A stretch of 64,000 nucleotides of DNA from Panorpa germanica (lineage: Eukaryota; Arthropoda; Insecta; Mecoptera; Panorpidae): positions 14,322,001-14,386,000 of the forward strand of contig OY783214.1 of assembly GCA_963678705.1 (NCBI GenBank), in the 5' to 3' direction. The translations under genes were made by a program, and so were the position numbers. A model generated the notes under the pieces. The model saw only the letters and a list, made by a program, of their open reading frames with translations, made no database searches and was not told the origin of the DNA. Of the stretch, positions 49,445 to 60,176 are shown in pieces; within the stretch, counting starts at the first letter, position 1, and each line of letters starts with the position of its first letter.

Positions 49445-50502
49445 GTACAACACAAAAAATTATTTATTTATAGTTTAAGCAAATGTATATTTCGCTTAAT
49501 TTAAATTTAAAGGATATATGCTTTATGCTTACTTAGAAAATAAATAATTTCCGTCTATAACGACGTCATTGTTATAGTCGTTTAAGATAGGTTAGTCACC
49601 AAATGATTCAATCTTAACTGAACATGTTTAATCAAGGCTGTGGCATGCCATCCAAGAAACAAAAAAGAAGTTAAAGTACACATCACTGCTGGGAGATCCA
49701 ATTTATATTTTACGTTATTAAACCAATTAAATGCTAATATTAAAATATAAAAGTAATCTTTGAAATAAATAAAACTAATTATAATTTATATGCAGAAGTT
49801 AATTACAACGGTACAAGATGTTCTCTAGAGTCTTAAGGTAGATCGGCGAGAAGTGCTTTTAAAGAACATGCAATTAATTACGTGCAAAAGTGTGCAGTGC
49901 AATGATTATTCAAAAATTGAACCACGAAGCACTTATTTCCATGTATTTAGGACTTAAAAGGTTGAAGAACACGCAACGTTGGTACATTTAATAAAGTAAT
50001 TACGTAATTTTGGAGTAAATTATTACTGCGCTGACTTACAGTGTTTAGCGGCATCTTGATTAATGCGTCTATTGCTTTATTGGATATTTTAAATCATTAA
50101 CGATTGTGTACGTCATTTAATTATTTAATTTCTTTTCAAATTAAAAAAGTAACTATAATATTGATATTTAATATTTGACATTTCACTTTTTCAGTCATAT
50201 TTTGGCAGCCGTATTAGGAATATTGAGATTATAAACATAGTTACGTATATGTAAGGGTTATATAACATAAAACACTTTACCTTTTATATACATTTTTTTA
50301 GGTTAATATAATGTAAGATTACATAACACAAACGTTATCTTTCGAGATAAATTTATGTTTTCTAACAACAATAAAACTTACAAAATCATTGTTACATATT
50401 AATTAAAATAATAATAAAAGATTTTGAATGTTTTTTGCATTTATTTAATAACAATTTAACAGAATTATGTTAAATTTCGGTAAATAATAAAACGTAATAG
50501 GG

Positions 50503-50974
50503 AATGTTGTACACATTCCAAGTGCATGTGATATCACAATCCTTGTGTAAGGTTACCAACCTTACAGATCATAAATCTCTGCTATATGTATTTATATATC
50601 AAAATATCAAATGTTATTTACAGCTATTTCGAGGAACAATCAAATTTCAAAATTATGTCTGCCTTAGCAGTGTTAAATAAAATAAAAACTTATTATTCTT
50701 TGATTTGACTTGATTATTTGACTACCAACAGCTACAAAACATTACCACAACACTGACCTACTCAACAAATAACTGACGTTAAAATGCATTTCACGTCATA
50801 CAAATATGGCCGACCATTTATAGCGCTAAAACAACAATTCAAACTTTTAATTGCTATATCTCCGTCAATATTTAGATATTTAATAAAATAGACACGCCAA
50901 TACACATTTATTTACATCAATATCAATCAACAATTGAAAAATCGACCACTAAAAAATGAGGACACAAGCCCATT
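50503..50974 (+). mobile_element. MITE family 1, copy I, truncated on the left
   Basis: Starts inside the element at TGTTGTACACATTCC and runs to the intact right end AGGACACAAGCCCATT. Immediately beyond it (50975-51012) is a short shrunken piece of the element's other end (GACATTTGAGGT, TTATAGAAATTAGGACAT) in inverted orientation. Confidence 0.85.
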
Positions 50975-52029
50975 GGACATTTGAGGTCCTGATTTTATAG
51001 AAATTAGGACATGATTCACACCAACCGTAGTTCTTTTATAAAGACTACAACAGTTTAAAACAAATTACCCTTAAGAATTTAATTAAGAATTAAATTTACA
51101 TTAAAAAGAAATGTAGGTTATGTAGTACTTTTATCAAGTATCATAAAAGAAGAACTGAAAGGTTCAAGAATCATTTTGTTAAACAAACTAAAAATATTGC
51201 ACATGCATTGTATGCATCTGAGTCATGGTATGCATCTCAGGTATTACCTTCGAAGCACCACGAACGCGGAAATAAAACCATGTCCAATCTTTTCAAATTT
51301 AAAAAATTGGTCAGCTGATTTTAGGTCAATGATTGTTTAAAAACGAAGCAGTTTTACAAATGGGTTTTGACAGGTTGATAATAACCGATATATAAACGAA
51401 ATGAAATTAACTAATTAATTTTTAACGTCGGTCTACATCCAGTGATGATGAGTCCTATCACCGATGACTTTCTAATAAGTTGGCAGGTTTTATGGTGTCA
51501 CACTACAGCCTAATGAGTGTGAGGTTATGTCGTTCACTGACAAATTTTGAACATTATTTTGGCATTATAATTGTTTTCTACTATTATTTAATAAATCTGT
51601 TAATTTTCTTAACCATTTTACGTACACACATTAGGTAATTTCTTAAATCATGACTTAATAATATTCACCGGGCTTTGCCCCCTCAATTAGTTCGTATAAA
51701 AGTAACTGTATATTATTAAAAATTCGATAACTAATTAAAAAAATAATTTATGATTATTATATTGGAATGTAAGAATATTACCTCATATGAAAAGGATTTT
51801 AAAACAAGTTTCACCAAAATCTATAATTTAAATATTACGTCAACTTCCAATAACTTTCCGTCATTTGATATAATGTAAGTACCGTTGTCACTCTCTAGGC
51901 ACGATGGGCAAATTAGTCCCGTGACTTTCTGGTTAAATGATAGTAACTAATTAAGGACGTTGCTGAGATACAAAATTAATATTTATTGATTTCATACGTA
52001 GCACTCCAATGGAGAAAATGAATCTTGGA

Positions 52030-52135
52030 ATTAGTTTGTAGCAAGCTACAAAGTGTTAAACTTGCATTGCAAGGCAGTTTCTATATAGAAAGCTATAGCT
52101 TGTGGTAAGCTATAAAGTGCGAAACTCGCAATCCA
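52030..52135 (+). repeat. Diverged tandem duplication (~70 bp unit)
   Basis: GTAGCAAGCTACAAAGTG with AAACTTGCATTGCAA is followed by GTGGTAAGCTATAAAGTG with GAAACTCGCAATCCAA. The copies are imperfect. Confidence 0.5.
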
Positions 52136-53930
52136 AATCAAATTTCTACAGGCTTTCCAGTAATCATTTTGGAGTTAGTTGACTAGCCTGTCAAAAATCT
52201 CTTCCATTTTTGGTACGATAAATCCAATGCGTTTGATGTGAGATATATTAAAAGATTGCCAGCGGTTTCACAATACATATATAGCAGAGGAATAGATACT
52301 TCTTTTACGAGAAATTGTATAAAAAACTAATATATTCATATTTTTCATTTCATTATCAAATAAATTATGCATTATAATATTTAATAACCAGTATTAAATC
52401 CGTCTCCTAAAGAATATGAAATTCATTTTTAGTTTTTTCTCACATAACAAAAATGAAGAGTATAATATTTATAAATTATCTAATAAATTAATTTAATAGC
52501 TTGTCACTATGTTGCAGTATTATCAAATAACGGTCAAACATATACAAAACAAATCAACATATATGTATTTGTTTAAATCTGCGAAGTTGGATTCGCAGTG
52601 ATTCGCAGTGTCAGTGTTTCAGTACCTGTCGATATCGCAGTGCTGCCACCTTGGGGCATTCACCTTCATTCATTAATTTTAGTGCTATTTTTAAATGACC
52701 TGAAGCTCTAAAATATTCAGTTTCTCTTAACAATATTATACAATAATACCAATATTAACTTAGCTAATTCACTTAAATATTAATAAGTGAAATTAACTTT
52801 ATTTTATCTATATATTTTTGAACATAACATAGACAAAAATAACATGTACGGAACACAAAAAATTTGCAAGAGCATCTTTACCATGAGTTCAAAAGTGGAT
52901 TATATTAAGGATATAATTAGTAGCATGTAAATTAAATAGACAGCTGAGGCCTTGATAGATTTACTTTATTTGCACAATGACAAAATAAAATGCGCACCTG
53001 TTTTTAAATTAGCTTATAAATCCAGAAAACAAAGGCAATGTTCCGTATCAAAAAGCTACCATGAATTTACATTAACATCCTGTGTGATACACAGAGATTT
53101 ATAAGATCACCGTCTGAAGTTAGTTAACATACAAAGACAATAAAAGATAAATATATAGTGTCTTATACCGTAACGGTCAAGAACTCTTTGAATTAAATAA
53201 ATAAAGTCAAGTTACTAAAAACACATTTATAATAAAAAAAAAACAAACAATGGTCGTTAGAGAAGAAATTCTCTTTCTTATATTTTAATAATTGTTTTTT
53301 GTTTTGTAAGTAATGAGGGAACGTTGCTGATGAACAAAGTGACACACTTAAGGACATTACCCTTGAGGAATTATGACTGGATATATATGAATTGGAGATT
53401 TATGTACTTATTTACCAAATCAGAGACTGCACTTCATGTTTACTAAATATTTACCTTTTTTATTCGATGAATATATCTGGTAATAAACTTTATAACTTCA
53501 TTGATTTCTGCAGCTTGTATAATATATACATAAAGTAAACTAGCGAGACGAAAGAAGCCATTGCACCTGAAGATGAGCAACCTTGACAAAAATGAGCGCC
53601 TGAGGAAGTATGTCTGCAGTTTTTTTAGCAATAGAACAAATTGTTGCTCATTTTTCTTAATATATTTTAAAGTACATAAGTAATTAAATGTAAATAAGTA
53701 GCGTCTATTTTTTATATCTTTCCAATTTTTTTCTCTTAATTTGTCTGATTAAGATATTATTCTATTTAAAATATTTATTCGAGAAATTACGGCGTTAAAG
53801 ATGGATTAAACTTTGTAGATGTTAGGTGCCGTAAGCAGTTGTTCTTATAATTCTATACGCTAGTGATTCTTTATTATTATTACAAATTTATTTACAGATG
53901 TTAAGTAATTTGCTTCTCTTAAATTTGCAG

Positions 53931-53997
53931 GCGCAGACCGCGATTGATTGCTGCGATTAGACAAGTCTTACTTCAAAATCTAGTAATTTATTTATGA
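53931..53997 (+). CDS. Candidate second/terminal exon of the same unidentified gene
   Basis: A pyrimidine-rich acceptor (tgcttctcttaaatttgcag) precedes a short G+C-rich stretch. Only the frame needing two carried-in bases stays open (W-RRPRLIAAIRQVLLQNL, TGA at 53995-53997). The 35514 donor supplies exactly those two bases. The link would span an 18.4-kb intron and is inference. It could equally be a 5' UTR exon leading to UBE2O. Confidence 0.2.
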
Positions 53998-54128
53998 ACT
54001 TTTATTGAAACAAAATTAATGTTAAATTCTTTTTATGTCAAAAAGAATTATATTATTGTTTAAAAGTACATTAATATATAAATGATATATTCATATTCCC
54101 AGGCTACAAACCTTGCGTAACAGTTTTT

Positions 54129-54137
54129 AATCGATAG
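54129..54137 (+). promoter_or_regulatory. DRE-like AATCGATAG motif upstream of UBE2O
   Basis: The motif differs by one base from the insect DREF site TATCGATA and lies about 160 bases before the UBE2O ATG. DREF sites are common in promoters of housekeeping genes. A single short motif is weak evidence. Confidence 0.3.
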
Positions 54138-54197
54138 AGCAACTGGCAAAGAAATAGTCAGTAGTTAAAATTAGAAGCACTAGGTCTTGTTTATTCC

Positions 54198-54239
54198 ATG
54201 GTGAAAAAAACAATAAGGCTGTCAGCTGGCTTTGGCTAG
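54198..54239 (+). other. Possible 13-codon upstream ORF of UBE2O
   Basis: An ATG in good context (ccATGG) opens 13 codons, ends in TAG at 54237-54239, and lies 58 bases before the UBE2O ATG. It matters only if transcription starts upstream of 54198, which the sequence does not settle. Confidence 0.35.
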
Positions 54240-54297
54240 CCAACAGCGTGTGTTAAAAATTAAATCGTTTTTTCCTTATTCGACATTTCATTCGAAG

Positions 54298-57200
54298 ATG
54301 GCTGGACATAATCTTGTTGAAATTACTGATCAACATTTTTTTTATGAAGATGAAATATTTCGGATTAATAAAAAAGGTAAAGTTAGTTTTGGGATGGTGA
54401 TGGAAAATTACGAAGCTAGTTCTAGTGATCAAGATTCTGATAATGGAACACCAAGTATTACCCCAATCGCAAAAGGCGAACTTAGAGTCGCATGGCATCC
54501 TACCGGCAGGGAAGAAGTAATAAAGGATTCCACGGCAAGTACAATTTTGCAAATTTTTTAGTTGATATAATATAAAACGCGTCATAAAACATCACTTTAT
54601 TCTATTACAATATTACTCTTAGTAAATTTGAACTTTTAAGATACTCCATAATACTTTAATCATGAATTAAATAATAATAATTTCCGACCAAATAATAGTA
54701 CTAGCAATACCTGTGTTAATGACATATTAAGAACTGTCTAGAATTGTTTCTATTTTTAAATAATGCTCCTAGCCTAATTTACTATACTGCTTTCACTTGT
54801 TCTGCAGACAATAAATTATATTTCTAATAAAAAGAATAATCAGAATATAAGGGTACTTCTTAAGAACGTGATGTAACTATTCATACTTACAGGTTGGATT
54901 GGCAGATAGATCACTAATGCCTGGTGACGTTGTTAGACGAATGATACCAGGAAAAGATACTCAAAGGGGATATTGCAGAGATATAAATGTCAGAGCAGCT
55001 GTGAAAGTTAATGGCACACACTTTGTAATTCCACAAGTTACATCGGAACGTTTAAAGCCCTTGGAACAGTTTACACCAGATTTGGCTGTCTGTTTAGATT
55101 CATGGGTAATATTTATTCCAAGTAACACGAAAGTAACATATACGTAAAGAATACATAATGTATTCTACTTTTGTTCTTTCAATTTAATAGGTGGGTAGTA
55201 CACGTGTAGTAAATAGTAAAATGATTCTTGAATCCGCCGATGGTTCAAGACTTGCTTGGAAAGATCTGGATTCTTGTCCATTTGAAGATTATCAACAATC
55301 GAAAGGAAAGTTTGATAATGCAATAGGTTCTATATTCTACCCTGGACAAACTGTTGTCTCTACTTTGGGTGCATTGGATAGTGCTGATTGGATAAATATT
55401 TCAAAAGAAATGACTTTATTACGAAAACATAAAAACAAGGACCACAAGGTGATTAATTGAAATTTTCAAAATGAGAAAATGTTTAGCTTTTAGATGAGAC
55501 AAATTTGGTGAAATATTAATGGTGTGATTTAATAGTAATAGTTGTATAATTTTTGTTTTAGTTTGTTGTGCTCTCTATAGACATAGAAAGTGTAGTTGTA
55601 CATTGGCAATGTCGAGCTCTTAGTCATGAAAACGAAGGGGGTCATGAAGGTACGCATATTCAACCGAAATCGTTAATTGAAGGTGATGATCTCAAACGAC
55701 TGCAACTTTTAAATCGATTTGAGCCCTGTACTTTGCAAGTTAGCGATAGAAACTACTTAACTATAACGGATAGTGATACAATTTTGCACGCAAAAGAATG
55801 GAGAAAACAACAAAGTAAGTCAATTCTAATCCTACTAAAACTATGTACCAATGCATATATATGTATATCGAGAAAAATATTTATGTTTGATTGTTTAGGT
55901 TGTGAATATCGTTCGTTACTAAAATCTTGTTTAAGCAATAGTTTTCTAAAGGATGATGTTCCACAAAATAAGACTTCAAATACTTCAAGTGACGTTTCAA
56001 CGAATACAGAGTCTAAACTAAAATTGCAATTAATGAAAAATTCAAAAGATATTACTGCTAATAGTAATGTTCCTCCATCTGAAGAACGAGAGGAAGACTG
56101 GCAGTCAGATAGCAGCTCGGGAAGTACAACTACACATTCGTCGTGCAGAAGTAGCGATTCTTCTAGAACTGTTTATTCCAAACCTCCAGTTTTAGTTACT
56201 AAATTATTGAAAGGAAAAAAATTGAAACGCACTAGACGAAATTTTATAACTACTGTACCAACTGCACCAAAACCTGGCGATAGGATTGTTGTAGAAACAT
56301 TATCAACACATAGTACTGCGAATGTTGTGTGGCAAGATGGCCAAGTGGAATGTAATATACCATCCATCGATTTGTATCCCATTCATCATTTGGATGATCA
56401 AGAGTTTTTTCCTGGAGATTTTGTAATATCTGGAGCTGAAGGCGTAGGATCTCCATCGCTAAGAGATTATGGTGTGGTACAATCAATGAATCATCAGGGC
56501 CGCACGGCTGTTGTCAAATGGTTTAGAACTTATACCAGCAGTGATGAACCACGGTAAGTCGAGTACTTAATAAACTCTTAAGAATAAACCGTATTACTAA
56601 GACTAATTATACAAACTTTATTTTTACTGTTTAGGCCAGCTCTAATTGCTGAAACTGAAGTCAGTGTATACGATTTAAAAGATCATCCTGATTTCCAATA
56701 TCGACCAGCAACCGTTGTTATTAGAGTAGCTAATTTTGTTGGGGAGGATTCAGCTTGCACAGCGGGCCAAGTACGTATTAATGAGAGGAAAACGAAATTA
56801 ATATTTAGCTACATAATAATGAATTTTAACCGTCGTTTTAGGTTATTGATAACTTTCCAGAAGGTAAAGTAAGAGTTTGGTGGGTAGATGGGCATTCAAG
56901 TATGTGCTGGCCACAAGATTTGTTTAAGGTATGAAGAATATGCATAGAAAATAATAATAAGTTTAATAAGAAAGTGTTTAATATAAAATTTTGACTGTAG
57001 ATAGGAGAATACGATTCTGATGATGGTGATTTCTGGGCGGACAATTCTTCAGAAAATGATTCATGGGAAACTCAAAGTATAGAAAGTGTGGATCCTGCTT
57101 CTCCCGGGGCTCCTCCAGAACTAAAGCCTAAATTAGCTGCTAATGTGGAGCGTGCTAGAAGAGCTATGGCTCGTTTAGAGGAAATATTTACGCAAAATCC

Positions 57201-60150
57201 ATCACTTCAAAGCCATGAGGTAAAGTTTATATTTAATTATTATATTAAGTTATTTGTTATCAATTTTACCGAATATTCAACATTTTGTGATCTAATTAAC
57301 TGCTTTTTCAAAAATAAATATACCCTTTTACGTATTACCATACTTAGAATACTTCTTAAGAACACCCTTTAAAGGATTATAAAATCTTAAAAAGTTCGTT
57401 CAAGGATTAAGAGTTTTTAGAATGGCTATAAAATATTATGTTTTGCATAAGTGAATGTAAGGTAACATCCATGTTTTGCTTTTTGTGGAAAATAATCTAT
57501 AATAGAAATATTTGGTTAAATAAGATAAATTGGTTGTTATAGGTAATGCGAAAGTTGCTGGATGTTTACAAAGAATGTCGGTATCTGGATCGGTTAATGG
57601 AAACCTCATTTTTTCACGAAGATCATTTTCAGGTATGAAGTTATTTTATTTTATGTAATTATGTTATATTATTTTTATATAAATATTACTTCAGGGTTTA
57701 TTGGAACGTGTTCGCGAACGTGGTTCTACGAGTGCTGCACAACAAATACAGGACCACATGTCTCGTCTATTTAATCAAGAGCCAATATCTAAATTAAATA
57801 GTTCTATTCGTGAAAGTGAAGATACTCTCAAAACAACAGATCTTGCATCAGAACCTCAGAAGGATTCTTCTACTCTAGAAGTAAAAGTCAAAGAATCGAG
57901 ATCGAATATGGCACTTGATACATCAAAGAGTAATTTGAAGTTAGTATCAAATAAAGAAAATAATTGGTACCCCACTAAAAAAAGTATTAAACTTATAAGC
58001 AGATCAAATTCAACCATCGTTGCAAATGTGGTTCAAAATCAATTAATTAGTAAAGGTGCACAACTTGAACAGAAGCAATCTAAAACCTGTAGTGTTGAAA
58101 ATCAAAATGGAACTGTAACTGGTGGTAAACAAATAGAATGCTTAAATTTGAAAGCTGAGAAACAAATGGAGGGTATGAATCATAATGAGAAGCCAACTAA
58201 AATAACCAATAATATCAATCTTGCTGGAATAAAACCAGCAGGTGATTTAGAAATTATTCCCAAAGTTGAGTCTACGTGTAAAGATGAACATTTAAGTGAA
58301 AATCAAACATCTGAGAATAGTATTGAACATGAAGCAGTAAGTAGCAACGTAAATTCTAATTTAATAATTCCAAATGAATCCACGATTGAAGATAAACTAG
58401 GTGGTAATATAAGTGATGAATTACAAAAGAAAGATTGTTTTGAAACTGATCATAAACATAATGATTCTGGTATATTTTCTCAATCAACTAAGGCTTCAGA
58501 AGAAAGTACCGAGAGTTACCCAAGTTCTACAGAATTTTTACTGAATGATGTTGTGGGGTTATTAGCAAAGCAAGCTCAAAATGTGGAACATGAATTACAA
58601 GGTAGTGTATTAAGTAATATCTCATCTGATCATGAACTCAACGCAATATTAGACCCTATTTACTAACCACACGTTTATTTTAGATAAGAAAGTGAGTTCT
58701 GCGACGGCATCTGCTCCACATGCCTCAACCCAAGTCGATGGTGGACAACATATTTGTGTTCGTGTTTGCTCTCTTATAAAAGCTCAATTAGTTTTGGCCC
58801 ATGGAGAGGTAAAGTAGTTTTGGGATAAATTATTTTTAGATAAATGTTTGTTCACTAATATGATGTTAAAAATATAACAGATTGTTCGTCGATATGGAAT
58901 TACAACTCCATCAGTAACTGAAATTGCCAGTAATAATTCGGATGATCCACCTGATAATGAAAAAACAGTTTCTGACGGACCTAATGCATCTACATCGGGT
59001 ACAAGTGAAATACATGAACCGGATGATCTGGCTGAAGGATTTTCTATAATGGATGCTGCTCCTAGTACGCATAATTATTATTTAACAATGCTTCATCCTA
59101 TAGAACCTCAGAGTTTTTTCCGAACTGTAAGAAAAGAACTTAGACTACTAAAAGGTGGACTCCCACCAGGCGTGTGGGTGAAGTAAGTAGAATAGTAATT
59201 AGTTTTCTTTAATAATTTAACAAACAATTATAAAAAGAATTGTTTTTTATATTTAGAACGTATGAAGATCGAATGGATCTATTTTCTGCATTAATTAGAG
59301 GTCCAAACAATACACCTTATGAAGATGGAATGTTTCTCTTCGATTTTCAACTGCCGAACGATTATCCGACATCACCCCCATTTTGTCATTATATTAGCTA
59401 CTGTTCTGATCGTTTGAACCCAAATTTATATGAAGATGGAAAGGTTAGGATTTTTAAATCAATTTACACTATGTAGATAAGATATATAATGTTAAAACCC
59501 ATGACCTTTTATTTTTTAATTTGTATTTAGGTGTGTGTCTCACTACTTGGTACTTGGTCTGGACGTGGAACGGAAATGTGGTGTTCTTCTAGCTCACTTC
59601 TTCAAGTGTTAGTATCGATTCAAGGTTTAATTTTAGTTTCTGAGCCGTATTTTAATGAGGCGGGATATGATAAACAGAAAGGTAATGAAAATAAAAATTT
59701 ATTACTTTAATTAATACAATTCTTCTAAAAATAACTAAGAAATGTTTGATGTATATATATTTTATTTTTACAACAGGTTCCCAATCTGGTTGTGAAAATT
59801 CGCGTATGTACAATGAAATGGTAGTTTTAAAACTGGTACAAGCCACAACAAAATTACTTCGTAATCCACCTGAAATATTTAAAGAAGAAATATTGTCTCA
59901 CTTTAAATCACGAGGACATTCTTTAGCACAACGTTTGGAAAACTGGATGATGTTATCTGAGTCTCATCATCAATTGCATCCCACAAGTCCTATGACACCA
60001 GTAACCTACCGTCAGAATGCACCTTTTGATCCTATAATTCCCCCAGATTTTCCACTGATTCCAGCTAGTAAAGGATTCTGTTTGTCACTTAAATCTGCGT
60101 TAGAAGCGTTTAATGAAATAGTAAATGGCCTATCTCCGGCAAGTACGTAG
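54298..60150 (+). CDS. UBE2O: UBE2O, (E3-independent) E2 ubiquitin-conjugating enzyme
   Basis: Fifteen exons: 54298-54534, 54893-55105, 55191-55448, 55562-55814, 55899-56553, 56635-56770, 56842-56928, 57001-57219, 57543-57632, 57695-58601, 58684-58808, 58881-59182, 59257-59443, 59531-59681, 59777-60150. They sum to 4,194 nt, one frame of 1,397 aa. UBE2O is a large hybrid E2/E3 that ubiquitinates orphan and basic proteins in cytosol and nucleus. Visible parts: N-terminal CR1-type region (about 1-330), a basic NLS-like [10 protein letters not shown] (about 421-435) after an acidic/Ser-rich stretch, CR2 region (about 440-620), coiled coil (about 660-730), a long variable linker, then the UBC fold (about 1130-1330). 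The UBC has [18 protein letters not shown], with NPN in place of HPN and catalytic Cys1225, then [16 protein letters not shown] and ENSRMYNEM, all close to the human protein. The ATG at 54298 is the first in frame. Length is near the human protein (~1,290 aa). Confidence 0.97.
54535..54892 (+). other. UBE2O: GC-AG intron of UBE2O
   Basis: Exon 1 ends GATTCCACG followed by gcaagt, the classic GC donor. The acceptor is cttacag at 54892. This join keeps frame and gives [20 protein letters not shown], matching the human LEDRSVVPRDVVRHM segment. No GT donor nearby gives that result. Confidence 0.85.
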
Positions 60151-60170
60151 TAACTCGTGAGTGATTAAGA

Positions 60171-60176
60171 AATAAA
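60171..60176 (+). terminator. Poly(A) signal AATAAA of UBE2O
   Basis: AATAAA lies 21 bases after the UBE2O stop codon and is followed by T/G-rich sequence (tttttggaatgttatt). Further AATAAA motifs occur downstream, for example about 60276, so longer 3' UTRs are possible. Confidence 0.5.

Larger units (their letters stand above)
35515..53930. other. Gene-poor region rich in MITEs
   Basis: Contains five family 1 and two family 2 elements or fragments and the 46424 repeat. A pyrimidine-rich tract at about 45210-45540 is noted separately. Open frames here (for example 41902-42240, 43668-44006, 47763-47972) have no recognisable domain, splice context or coding-like composition. Confidence 0.6.

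Noticed and set aside
54232-54297. TTG-initiated N-terminal extension of UBE2O
   Set aside because: No ATG in that stretch; the first in-frame ATG at 54298 has good context and gives the family-like N terminus.
54253-54585. 110-codon minus-strand frame opposite UBE2O exon 1
   Set aside because: Shadow of the coding exon; no domain or splice context.
55753-56486. Minus-strand frames opposite UBE2O exon 5
   Set aside because: Shadows of the UBE2O coding exon.
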